Shown here: in pieces, positions 36,385-46,053 of the stretch
How positions within the stretch are numbered: the stretch's first letter is position 1
Layout: every line of letters begins with the position of its first letter
From: Mobiluncus massiliensis
GTDB lineage: Bacteria; Actinomycetota; Actinomycetes; Actinomycetales; Actinomycetaceae
Length of the DNA: 64,000 nt
Direction of reading: 5' to 3'
Assembly: GCF_949769255.1 (NCBI RefSeq)
Contig: NZ_OX458329.1
Location: 744,001-808,000, forward strand
The notes under the pieces: generated by a model
Told to the model about the DNA's origin: nothing
Seen by the model: only the letters and a program-made list of their open reading frames with translations
Database searches by the model: none
Position numbers and translations under genes: made by a program

Positions 36385-37752
36385 TCAGCCGTGCAGCGGT
36401 TTGCCAGCCAAAGCCATCGCCGCTTCACCAATCATCTCGTTTTGGGTCGGGTGGGTGTGCATCAGGTAAGCCAAATCCTCGGCATCAGCTTCCCAGTTCA
36501 CAATGAGCTGACCTTCACCAATCTGTTCCCCGATACGCTGACCCAAGGCGTGGAAGCCCACAATCGGACCGTCCTTGACCTGTACCAGTTTCACGAACCC
36601 GGCGGCTTTCAGCATTTGCGACTTCGCATTGCCCAACATATTGGACTGCTTCGAGATGACATTGTCCGCGCCGTAAACTTCCTTGGCTTTCGCTTCGGTC
36701 AAGCCCACGGAGGCAATTTCGGGTTCGCAGAACGTTACGCGCGGAATGTTGTCATTGGGCACGACACGCGGGTTCAGTCCCGCGATTTCCTCAGCCACGA
36801 AAACTCCTTGCATCGTGGCGCGGTGCGCCAGCTGCAGACCGGGCACAATGTCTCCGACTGCATAAATATTCCCCACGCCGGTGTGCAGGCGTTCGTTGGC
36901 CAACACGAAACCGCGGTCCATCGGGATGCCTTGTGCCTCGTAACCCATATTCGCTGTGTTCGGGCCGCGTCCAATCGCTACCAGCAGGTAATCAGCACGG
37001 AGAGTCTGACCATCCTCGGTGTTGACCGTTACCCCGTACCCGTCCTCTATAGCGTTCTTAAACCGGGTGTTAGTCATGAACTTAATCCCGCGCGCTTTGA
37101 ACGCCTTTTCCAAGCCCTTAGAAATGTCCTCGTCCTCGTTAGGCACCAAGCGCGGCAAAGCCTCAACGATGGTGACGTCTGCCCCGAAAGACTTCCACAC
37201 GGAAGCAAACTCGACGCCAATGACCCCGCCGCCCAAAATGACTACTGAACTGGGAACATGATCGAGGAACAGGGCGTGCTCGGAACCGATAATGCGCCCG
37301 CCCAAGTTCATCCCCAAAGTCTTGGTAACCGAACCGGAGGCCAAAACGATGTTCTTGCCCTTGAGTACCCGGTCTCCAGCGGTGACCGTATCGACCCCGC
37401 TGAGCACGCCGCGAGCGTTGACGAACTCGACCTTGTGACTCTTAATCAACCCGGACAGGCCACGATGCATTTTGTTGATGATTCCGCTTTGGAACTCCAG
37501 CACCTTAGCCATATCGACGCCGTTGAAAGCGGAAATGACTCCCCAATCCGAGGACTCCTGCACGGTATCAGCAACTTCCGCGGCTCTCAGCAAAGCCTTG
37601 GTCGGTATGCAACCGCGGTGCAAACAGGTGCCGCCAACTTTGTCCGCTTCGACCAGGGCGACGCTCATTCCCAGAGAAGTTGCTCGCAAAGCACAAGCGT
37701 AACCGCCATTTCCGCCGCCTAAAATCACTACATCGTATTGTTCTTCGCTCAA
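36385..37752 (-). CDS. lpd: dihydrolipoamide dehydrogenase
   Basis: Lpd reoxidises dihydrolipoyl groups with NAD+. The 455-residue flavoprotein has the FAD loop GGGNGG at 12-17, the redox disulfide [14 protein letters not shown] (C43, C48), an NAD loop GGGVIGVE and the C-terminal HTHPTQNE with the catalytic histidine-glutamate pair. The start is TTG 37752 with GGAG 7 nt upstream. It is followed after 38 bp by the lipoyl-carrier gene, so the two are probably one operon and functional partners. Confidence 0.95.
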   Translation of the reverse strand: MSEEQYDVVILGGGNGGYACALRATSLGMSVALVEADKVGGTCLHRGCIPTKALLRAAEVADTVQESSDWGVISAFNGVDMAKVLEFQSGIINKMHRGLSGLIKSHKVEFVNARGVLSGVDTVTAGDRVLKGKNIVLASGSVTKTLGMNLGGRIIGSEHALFLDHVPSSVVILGGGVIGVEFASVWKSFGADVTIVEALPRLVPNEDEDISKGLEKAFKARGIKFMTNTRFKNAIEDGYGVTVNTEDGQTLRADYLLVAIGRGPNTANMGYEAQGIPMDRGFVLANERLHTGVGNIYAVGDIVPGLQLAHRATMQGVFVAEEIAGLNPRVVPNDNIPRVTFCEPEIASVGLTEAKAKEVYGADNVISKQSNMLGNAKSQMLKAAGFVKLVQVKDGPIVGFHALGQRIGEQIGEGQLIVNWEADAEDLAYLMHTHPTQNEMIGEAAMALAGKPLHG

Positions 37753-37855
37753 TGTTCAACTCCAGTTCTGTCAAAGGAACAAAATTCTCAGCAGGTTCAT
37801 TCTTTCACTAAACGTTTTACATGTGTTAATGCAAACAGGGTGGAGAAAACTGCCG

Positions 37856-39289
37856 TTAGCGTCCCATTTCGGCAATGACCCGCAGCAGGGTACGCACCCC
37901 GTAACCAGTACCGCCTTTCGGGGTGTATCCCCAGGCTGAATCGGTATTAAAGCCCGGACCGGCAATATCGATATGCGCCCACGGGGTGTCGCCGACAAAC
38001 TGTTTCAGGAAAATCCCGGCCACCAGCATTCCAGCCTCACGTTTCGAGGAAGAATTCGCGATGTCAGCCACGTCAGAATGCAAGTGCTCCAACAGGTATT
38101 CCGGCAGCGGCGCCGTCCAAGCCGGTTCCCCGACCGCCACGGAGGCATCGCGTATCCGGTCCTTTTGACATCCCATCACTCCGGCCATGCGAGTACCGAA
38201 AGCAATTCTCTGGGCACCGGTCAGGGTGGCCATGTCAATGACCAAGTCGGGATGCTGCGCCACCGCCATAGTCAAACCGTCTGCCAGCACCAACCGTCCT
38301 TCCGCGTCGGTGTTGGTAATTTCCACGGTTTTCCCGCTTTTCATCGTGATGACGTCATCGACCCGCGATGCGTTGCCGCTGACCAGGTTTTCCGCCAGGC
38401 ACAGCCACGCCGTGACTTTCACCGGCAGACCCATTTCCGCCGCCGCTAAGCACACCGCTCCCATGGTGGCGGCGCCGGTCATATCCGATTTCATGGTGAG
38501 CATGAAATTGCTGGGTTTTAGGCTGTAACCACCGGAATCAAAAGTGATGCCCTTGCCGACCAGGGCGACATGAGCTTTCGCTCCCTCGGGTGCGTAGGTC
38601 AACTTCACCAGGCAGGGCTTGCGTTTGGAGCCTTTCCCTACCGCGACGAGGCCGCCAAAGCCCTGGTCTTTGAGGTCGCGGTAACTCCACTTTTCAAAAC
38701 TGACCGGCAGGTTCTTACTGGCTTTCTGGAACGCTTTGGCCATAGATTCGGGGTACAGCTCGGAGGGGGAAGTGTTCACCAGGTCGCGGACTCGCGTGAC
38801 CGCCTTGACGGTGGTTTGCAGTTGGGCCCGCTCCGTATCGCTGAGGGCATCGTGGGCCGGAATGCACAGAGTTTTCAGGGTTTTGGCGGGTTTGGACTGA
38901 TACTTTCCAAAACGATAGGCCCCCAGAAGCGCCCCCTCGACCGTGGCCAGGACTTCTTCCCGGTTCTTTGTGGGGAAAGAAAAAGCGAGTTCTTCACTGG
39001 TCACGCTACGGGTCACGTTGCCGGCAGCCTCGCGGAAGTTCTGGAGAGTTTCGGCGGTATTTTTCGGGGAGCCGACTCCGACAAACACTACGAATGCGGC
39101 GGAAAAATCATGCGGGGAGGGAACCCTGTGGACCTCTCCGAGTTTTCCGGTCACTCCGGCAGCGCGGGCGAAATCACGCAGGGCGGGAAAAGTGGGAACC
39201 TGCAGTTCCTTGCCTTCTTTGGTGACAGCTAGCACCAGGGGAGTGCGGAGGGCGGGCAAATCTTTAGAAAAAACATCAATCTTGGTCAT
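37856..39289 (-). CDS. pepA: leucyl aminopeptidase (M17)
   Basis: A cytoplasmic di-metal aminopeptidase that removes N-terminal residues from peptides. The 477-residue product has the M17 signature NTDAEGRLVL and, upstream of it, the metal-binding lysine block VGKGITFDSGGYSLKP. The N-terminal macro-like domain is of normal size. ATG 39289 has AGGA 7 nt upstream. It lies 103 bp before lpd on the same strand, so read-through is possible but not shown. Confidence 0.94.
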   Translation of the reverse strand: MTKIDVFSKDLPALRTPLVLAVTKEGKELQVPTFPALRDFARAAGVTGKLGEVHRVPSPHDFSAAFVVFVGVGSPKNTAETLQNFREAAGNVTRSVTSEELAFSFPTKNREEVLATVEGALLGAYRFGKYQSKPAKTLKTLCIPAHDALSDTERAQLQTTVKAVTRVRDLVNTSPSELYPESMAKAFQKASKNLPVSFEKWSYRDLKDQGFGGLVAVGKGSKRKPCLVKLTYAPEGAKAHVALVGKGITFDSGGYSLKPSNFMLTMKSDMTGAATMGAVCLAAAEMGLPVKVTAWLCLAENLVSGNASRVDDVITMKSGKTVEITNTDAEGRLVLADGLTMAVAQHPDLVIDMATLTGAQRIAFGTRMAGVMGCQKDRIRDASVAVGEPAWTAPLPEYLLEHLHSDVADIANSSSKREAGMLVAGIFLKQFVGDTPWAHIDIAGPGFNTDSAWGYTPKGGTGYGVRTLLRVIAEMGR

Positions 39290-40608
<1,319 letters not shown>

Positions 40609-40629
40609 TTCAGGAGTTTTGAGTGAGAT

Positions 40630-40666
40630 AGGACGCCTGCATTTCTACGCGATTTGCGGGCGTCCT
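40630..40666 (+). terminator. 12-bp hairpin between gap and pgk
   Basis: AGGACGCCTGCA (40630-40641) pairs in full, with one G-U, with TGCGGGCGTCCT (40655-40666) around a 13-nt loop. There is no T run right after the stem. It could be a partial terminator or an mRNA-processing and stability element that sets gap expression above pgk. Confidence 0.55.
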
Positions 40667-40702
40667 CTCGCATTTTCCTAGTGTTTAAGGAAAGGAATAA
40701 AT

Positions 40703-41896
40703 ATGCTGAAAACTATCGATTCCTTGGGGGATTTGAGCGGCAAGCGCGTTTTGGTGCGTTGCGACTTTAATGTGCCTCTCAAGGACGGCGTCATTACTGA
40801 TGACGGGCGTATCCGCGCGGCGCTGCCCACCTTGCAAAAGTTGCTGGATAGCGGAGCGAAAGTTATCACTATGGCTCACCTGGGGCGTCCTAAAGGCCAG
40901 GTCATGCCCGAATTTTCTCTGGCTCCAGTAGCGCAGCGCCTTGCTGAACTGATTGGGGTCAAGGTCACTTTGGCTGCGGACACGACCGGTGCGGACGCGA
41001 AAGCGAAAGCTGCCGCCCTGGCCACCGGCGAAATCCTTATGCTGGAAAACGTCCGGTTCGACCCTCGTGAAACCTCGAAAGACGACGCCGAACGCGCGGC
41101 TTTCGCGGCCGAAATGGCGGCGTTGGCGGACTGCTACGTGTCCGACGGCTTCGGGGTAGTGCACCGTAAGCAAACTTCGGTTTATGACGTGGCGAAACTG
41201 CTGCCCGCGGCGACTGGTTTCCTGGTGTTAAAGGAAATCGAATCCCTGCGCAAGGCCACCGAGAACCCGGAGCGGCCTTACACGGTGGTGCTGGGCGGCT
41301 CGAAAGTCTCTGACAAGCTCGGCGTTATCGCGAACCTATTGACGAAAGCCGACACCCTGCTGATTGGCGGCGGTATGGCGTTTACGTTCCTGGCGGCGCA
41401 AGGATACGCGGTAGGCAAGTCCCTGCTGGAATCCGACCAGATTGACACCGTGAAAGGCTACCTGGACCAGGCGAAACAAAACGGGGTCGAACTGGTGCTG
41501 CCGGTAGATGTCGTGGTGGCTCCCGAGTTCAAGGCTGACGCTCCGGCGACCGTAGTGGCCGCCGATGCTATCCCCGAGGACCAGATGGGCCTGGATATCG
41601 GGCCGAAATCGGGTGAACTCTTTGCCGCGAAGATTGCCGAGTCAAAGACCGTGGCGTGGAACGGCCCGATGGGCGTGTTCGAGTTCCCGGCTTTCGCGGG
41701 CGGCACGAAAGCGGTAGCAAAGGCATTGCAGGACGGCACGGCCTTTGGCATCGTGGGCGGCGGAGACTCCGCAGCAGCGGTGCGCCAGCTGGGCTTTGAC
41801 GAGTCCAAGTTCAGCCACATCTCCACCGGTGGCGGAGCATCACTAGAATTGTTGGAGGGCAAGGTTTTGCCCGGTATTGAAGTATTGGAGGCCTAA
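40703..41896 (+). CDS. pgk: phosphoglycerate kinase
   Basis: Transfers phosphate from 1,3-bisphosphoglycerate to ADP. The 397-residue product has the N-terminal signature [20 protein letters not shown], the transmembrane-free two-domain layout, and the nucleotide motif GGGDSAAA near the C-terminus. ATG 40703 follows AAAGGAA. Two bases separate it from tpiA. Confidence 0.97.
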   Translation: MLKTIDSLGDLSGKRVLVRCDFNVPLKDGVITDDGRIRAALPTLQKLLDSGAKVITMAHLGRPKGQVMPEFSLAPVAQRLAELIGVKVTLAADTTGADAKAKAAALATGEILMLENVRFDPRETSKDDAERAAFAAEMAALADCYVSDGFGVVHRKQTSVYDVAKLLPAATGFLVLKEIESLRKATENPERPYTVVLGGSKVSDKLGVIANLLTKADTLLIGGGMAFTFLAAQGYAVGKSLLESDQIDTVKGYLDQAKQNGVELVLPVDVVVAPEFKADAPATVVAADAIPEDQMGLDIGPKSGELFAAKIAESKTVAWNGPMGVFEFPAFAGGTKAVAKALQDGTAFGIVGGGDSAAAVRQLGFDESKFSHISTGGGASLELLEGKVLPGIEVLEA

Positions 41897-41898
41897 AC

Positions 41899-42675
41899 AT
41901 GGCACGTATTCCCCTGATGGCAGGCAACTGGAAGATGAACCTCGACCACCTCGAGGCAATTCAGTTGGTCAACCAGCTGAACCTTGATCTGCAAGATCAT
42001 CGTCACGACTTTAGCAAGGTGGAGGTGGCGGTCATTCCGCCGTTTACCGACATTCGTTCGGTACAGACCACCATTGATGGTGACGATATGAAGATCAAGT
42101 ATGGCGCGCAAGATGTTTCCACTCACGACAACGGTGCCTACACCGGCGAAGTGTCCACCGCGATGCTGACCAAGCTGGGCTGCACCTATGTGGTGGTGGG
42201 TCACTCGGAACGCCGCGAATATCACCAGGAATGTGACGCCATTGTCAATGAAAAGGCGCGCAAGGTTCTGGCGGCGGGTATGGTACCGATTATCTGCTGC
42301 GGCGAGGCTCTGGAGGTGCGCAAGGCTGGAAAGCACGTTGAGCACGTCTTGGCGCAGATTGCAGCGGCTTTTGACGCTATTCCCACCCCGGACGCCGCCA
42401 AGTGCGTGGTCGCCTACGAACCCATCTGGGCGATTGGCACGGGCGAGACCGCGACCCCGGAGAACGCCGAGGAAGTCTGCGGGGCTATCCGCGCCAAGCT
42501 GGCGGAGCTTTACGGTCAGGAAACCGCTGATGGCATCCGCGTCCTCTACGGCGGTTCGGTGAAATCCGCGAACGTGGCTGAGCTCATGGCTCAACCCAAC
42601 GTGGACGGCGGCCTGGTCGGCGGTGCTTCTCTGAAGGCTGAAGAATTCGGGAAGATCTGCCGCCTCGGCGAGTAA
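41899..42675 (+). CDS. tpiA: triosephosphate isomerase
   Basis: Interconverts dihydroxyacetone phosphate and glyceraldehyde-3-phosphate. The 258-residue product has GNWKMN (catalytic Lys12), VVGHSERR with the catalytic histidine, and [11 protein letters not shown] with the catalytic glutamate. GGAGG at the end of pgk is the ribosome-binding site. A very strong terminator follows. Confidence 0.97.
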   Translation: MARIPLMAGNWKMNLDHLEAIQLVNQLNLDLQDHRHDFSKVEVAVIPPFTDIRSVQTTIDGDDMKIKYGAQDVSTHDNGAYTGEVSTAMLTKLGCTYVVVGHSERREYHQECDAIVNEKARKVLAAGMVPIICCGEALEVRKAGKHVEHVLAQIAAAFDAIPTPDAAKCVVAYEPIWAIGTGETATPENAEEVCGAIRAKLAELYGQETADGIRVLYGGSVKSANVAELMAQPNVDGGLVGGASLKAEEFGKICRLGE

Positions 42676-42693
42676 CGCCACGGCACACACCCT

Positions 42694-42745
42694 AAACTTT
42701 CCCGGGGAGGCTATTGATATTCAGTAGCCTCCCCGGGAAAGTTTT
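42694..42745. terminator. 20-bp perfect hairpin terminator after tpiA
   Basis: The arms at 42694-42713 and 42725-42744 are perfectly complementary over 20 bp around an 11-nt loop, and the second arm ends in a T run. It separates tpiA from the convergent orphan gene ending at 42785 and may act in both directions. Confidence 0.93.
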
Positions 42746-42784
42746 TATGACTCTGAGCCAGTCATCGCCGCCTGTGCGGCAGAG

Positions 42785-44236
42785 CTATTTAGAGTATTTC
42801 AGATTCAATCTCTTAACCTCATCGGCTTTGCCTAGTTTGAACAGGGCATGAGCAAGCTCATCTTGGATTGTCTCATTGCCAACTACCAGGTGAGGAAGGT
42901 ATTTCTGGGTGATTAACGCCTTTCGTTCATCAGCTGTCAACTTATGTGGAGCACGATCTTTGGGGATTCCCGTGCTCGTTTCATCATCCTTGAACCATTG
43001 CAACAGGTTCAACACGGTCAAATTCTTGGGATTGCTGAGCGGCTCGAACCTAAACCCATAAAAGTTTTTAGTCGCCAGAGCTTTCGCGAATGCGTCGACT
43101 TTCTTAAAAGCGTTCTCTGTACCCAGAGTTTCAGCATCGTGATACATGACTCCGAGCAAAGACTTTTGAGAATCGGACAATTTATCGGCAAATAGCTCAA
43201 TGCGTTGAGCATATTTCTCAAAAGTCTTGGTCCCCGCAGCGAGAACCTTCGGATCCAATTTATCCGCGACTTTTTTCATTGACTCGTCCACAGCTGGGCT
43301 TTGGTCATATTCGAGATCACTATGTCTCTTGTGTACGCTCGCTGCTTCATCGAATCGGCTCAAAATGGCTTTGAGGCCGCCAGAGAATTTGTCAACTGCC
43401 GAAGTATCCTCCATATCGACAATAAAGCTTTCCCAATGATGTTGAAAGACTTTAAGGTCGAGACGTTGCAAATCCGAATATTGAGCAGCTCTTTGATCGT
43501 TGATTGGCCGGACAGAACGTTCACCTTCCTCAGTTCCTTTCATAGCCCAGCGAGTAAGCTCTTTATCGACTATCGCAAGTGAAAAATCCTCCAGCTTTCG
43601 GTAGAAAGACCGCCCCGCAAAATCAGAAGAGGCTAAGAATTGGCCTTTAGAGGCTGGAATTTCGTTCTTGCCTGCCGACACAGACTCGCTCCCGGACTTC
43701 ATCGCTAGCGAGAACATTTCTTTGATATCAGCCTTAATGCCCCGTTCTTCAGAGCTTGAAAGCCAGAGTTTTTCGCTTCCTTGGTAGCCTCGCACCCAGC
43801 CAGATTGCACCAAATCCGCGTCCCCAGTCGAGACCAAAGAAGCTGCTTTACCAATCAGTGTCACGCAGTCATCAGCAAAGGCTGAAACTCGATCTCGCAT
43901 CGCCGTATCGAGAGCATCAATCAACTTCGCTTGATTCGCTTTGTATGTCTCATCAGTCTCCCCAGCCTTAATAATAAAATCACGCCGCCGGGCATATTCC
44001 TTTGCAAAAGCGGTTAAAGAATTATCTGCACGACGCAAAATGTTATCTACTTTGGCAAAATCTTCGAAAGCCGCTGCGGCCAATTTAGCGGCATCACTAA
44101 TTTCTACATTGTCAGTAATCAGTGAACCCAGATTTAGACTATCAATCTTGAAACTCGGTGCTGAGTCAATCTGCGTGGAATAAGCCTTTAAATAATCTGG
44201 AGGAGGAACGTAAGGTCTGAGACTGTAAATGTACAT
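42785..44236 (-). CDS. unrecognised 483-aa protein, orphan
   Basis: No family was recognised. The product is hydrophilic, Lys/Asp/Ala-rich and looks mostly helical, with no signal peptide, no membrane segment and only one cysteine. A short stretch near residue 40 (NVEISDAAKLAAA) resembles motifs in flagellum-related exported proteins, but that is weak. ATG 44236 is preferred over GTG 44251 because GAGGGA lies about 6 nt before the ATG. The DNA is more AT-rich than its glycolytic and crcB neighbours and the gene stands alone, so acquisition by transfer is likely. Confidence 0.7.
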   Translation of the reverse strand: MYIYSLRPYVPPPDYLKAYSTQIDSAPSFKIDSLNLGSLITDNVEISDAAKLAAAAFEDFAKVDNILRRADNSLTAFAKEYARRRDFIIKAGETDETYKANQAKLIDALDTAMRDRVSAFADDCVTLIGKAASLVSTGDADLVQSGWVRGYQGSEKLWLSSSEERGIKADIKEMFSLAMKSGSESVSAGKNEIPASKGQFLASSDFAGRSFYRKLEDFSLAIVDKELTRWAMKGTEEGERSVRPINDQRAAQYSDLQRLDLKVFQHHWESFIVDMEDTSAVDKFSGGLKAILSRFDEAASVHKRHSDLEYDQSPAVDESMKKVADKLDPKVLAAGTKTFEKYAQRIELFADKLSDSQKSLLGVMYHDAETLGTENAFKKVDAFAKALATKNFYGFRFEPLSNPKNLTVLNLLQWFKDDETSTGIPKDRAPHKLTADERKALITQKYLPHLVVGNETIQDELAHALFKLGKADEVKRLNLKYSK

Positions 44237-44425
44237 GTTAGCTTCCCTCACTTTCTCTTCAGCTAGTACAGAGCGCTATAGCATAATTCTACGTCTAGAA
44301 TCCGCAAAAGTACAGGTTTTTTATGTGATTAGACGTGACATACCCCGGCGCACAGATCCCCGACCCCAGTCCATCAGAAGTCCTCTTGGTGCCGTGTTAG
44401 ACCCGGCGTTTTGTCGCTGGTACCA

Positions 44426-44920
44426 CTAGGAATGCAGGTTCGGCAGGACGAAAACGCCGGTGTTTAGCGCCACGCCCGCCAGCGCCGCGCCGATACAGAC
44501 AAAAATGACCACGCCTATCAGTAACGTGGCTTTCACGGCGTACCGAAAGTCAAACTTGGGCTTCCAGGTATAGCCGATAGTGTCCATGATGGCGGTGGAA
44601 AAGGTCGTGTAGGCCCCTAGGAAACCGGCTTGCAGCACGTCTGCCACCGTGTGCGGGGGCAGTTGGGCTTGCAAGGGCCCGCCCATGACGACATCGAGCC
44701 ACGGCGCGGTCGCGACCCAGCCCACCAGGAAACACCCCGTGATGTTGACGAAAATAATTCCCCAGCCGCCCCACAAGCGCTTCCCGGTGACGGTTTCACT
44801 GGGATATTTGTCGCTGCGCTTCTCCCGGAACTTGTCGATGAGGTGCGTGGCGAGCTTGTCTATGCCAAAGCGGGCGGCCGCGCCCAGTCCTCCGCCGAGG
44901 GCTATGAAAAGGGGAATCAT
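44426..44920 (-). CDS. crcB: fluoride ion channel CrcB/Fluc, canonical subunit
   Basis: A small membrane channel that exports fluoride. The 164-residue protein has four hydrophobic segments and the expected motifs GGGLGAAARFGID, IIFVNITGCFLVG and GFLGAYTTFST. A hydrophilic insertion (about residues 26-48, DKFREKRSDKYPSE) lengthens the first loop beyond the usual size. The gene overlaps the preceding crcB-like gene by about 125 bp, an unusually long overlap. Dual-gene organisms often form Fluc heterodimers. Confidence 0.88.
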   Translation of the reverse strand: MIPLFIALGGGLGAAARFGIDKLATHLIDKFREKRSDKYPSETVTGKRLWGGWGIIFVNITGCFLVGWVATAPWLDVVMGGPLQAQLPPHTVADVLQAGFLGAYTTFSTAIMDTIGYTWKPKFDFRYAVKATLLIGVVIFVCIGAALAGVALNTGVFVLPNLHS

Positions 44921-45563
44921 ACCGACCTCCCCGTGCTGGTGGCGCTGGTTGGTGCGGTCGTTGGGTCAGAAGGGCGGGTGGGGGCGTTTTCCAAAGACTC
45001 GGTGGACGACTCGGCGGGGAATCCGGTGCGGACAAGGGCGGCAGGGAGGTCGGGTCGTTAGCGTTGGGCAGCGTAAAGTCGGCGGGAGAGTCGCGGTAGA
45101 CGTCACCGGATACGAAAGCGTTCCGGGTCCCCAGCCACAGTGCAAACAACCCCACCGGCAGAGCCACGGCAAACATGGCAATCAGTTCCACCAGGTACCC
45201 CAGGTGAAACTGTTGATAAACCACAATCTGCCACACCGGACCCCCGTAAGTCCCCAGTCCTCCGCAAAATCCGGTGCCAATCGTCAGCTTCAGGGCTTGG
45301 GAACGATGCCGATGCGGATTGGACACCAAACGACCCGTCAAATATGCCAGCACCACCACCGAAATGAGGTTCAAAATCCAGGTGTCGATGTTGACTCCGC
45401 CGCCCCCGACAATGACCCGGCACAGACCCTCACAGTTCGGCGACGCGGCTACACTGCGGGCCACCAAAGACCCGCCCCAGCGCAGCAGCGACCCGAGTGC
45501 GCCGCCAACAAAGACAGCGATGGTGGCGCTGAGAGGGGATAAATCTTTGGGTGTTGTGGGCAC
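44796..45563 (-). CDS. CrcB-like fluoride channel subunit, divergent
   Basis: The 255-residue reading frame has four hydrophobic segments in about the first 165 residues, with GGALGSLLRW, ILNLISVVV and GTGFCGGLGTYGG in the places of the Fluc motifs. The TTFST pore motif is missing. The last 80 or so residues are Pro/Arg/Ser-rich and run across the start of the next gene in another frame, which suggests either a frameshift or a non-functional tail. It is probably a heterodimer partner or a degenerating copy. Confidence 0.72.
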   Translation of the reverse strand: MPTTPKDLSPLSATIAVFVGGALGSLLRWGGSLVARSVAASPNCEGLCRVIVGGGGVNIDTWILNLISVVVLAYLTGRLVSNPHRHRSQALKLTIGTGFCGGLGTYGGPVWQIVVYQQFHLGYLVELIAMFAVALPVGLFALWLGTRNAFVSGDVYRDSPADFTLPNANDPTSLPPLSAPDSPPSRPPSLWKTPPPALLTQRPHQPAPPARGGRYDSPFHSPRRRTGRGRPLWHRQARHAPHRQVPGEAQRQISQ

Positions 45564-45637
45564 GAAATCATCTTAATACCCGGGTCGTGGTATCATTGCA
45601 AGGCTGAGTTCATGAACAGATAAACACAGAGGAAAAC

Positions 45638-45985
45638 ATGTTATTTGCTTTCAACATCGTGGCACAGGTGCTTTTGGTCATCACTTCGTTGCTGCTGATT
45701 TTGTCCATTTTGATGCACAAGGGCCAAGGCGGCGGCATGTCCGATATGTTCGGCGGCGGCTTGACTTCGGCTATGTCTTCTTCCGGCGTGGGCCAGCGTA
45801 ACCTGAATATTTTGACCGTCGTGGTGTCCCTGGTGTGGCTCTTTGCCATCGTGCTGTTCGCTTTCACCATGGATAAGCCGGCGGCGCCTGACGCCAAGGG
45901 AAATCAGATGCCTACTGCGCCCATTACGGCTCCGGCCAATCCGACCCCGGCTTTGCCGACCAGCCCCGCTCCGGCTCAAAAGTAA
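45638..45985 (+). CDS. secG: preprotein translocase subunit SecG
   Basis: SecG is a membrane subunit of the SecYEG channel. The 115-residue protein has two hydrophobic segments (about 6-25 and 55-76) with the conserved HKGQGGGMSDMFGGG loop between them and a Pro/Ala-rich tail. ATG 45638 follows GAGGAAAA. It stands alone, and a terminator follows. Confidence 0.93.
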   Translation: MLFAFNIVAQVLLVITSLLLILSILMHKGQGGGMSDMFGGGLTSAMSSSGVGQRNLNILTVVVSLVWLFAIVLFAFTMDKPAAPDAKGNQMPTAPITAPANPTPALPTSPAPAQK

Positions 45986-46004
45986 GCCGCATTGAAACTT
46001 AAAA

Positions 46005-46043
46005 TGGAAGCCCCGGAACATTCCGGGGCTTCCACTGGTTTTT
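46005..46043. terminator. bidirectional terminator between secG and tkt
   Basis: Arms 46005-46018 and 46021-46034 are complementary over 14 bp (TGGAAGCCCCGGAA), with a T run at 46039-46043 on the plus strand. It lies between convergent secG and tkt. Confidence 0.85.
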
Positions 46044-46053
46044 GGGGCTTTAC

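Noticed and set aside
45564-45637. Fluoride riboswitch ahead of the crcB pair
   Set aside because: The short leader on the minus strand shows no pseudoknot-like pattern of the fluoride aptamer that could be recognised by eye.
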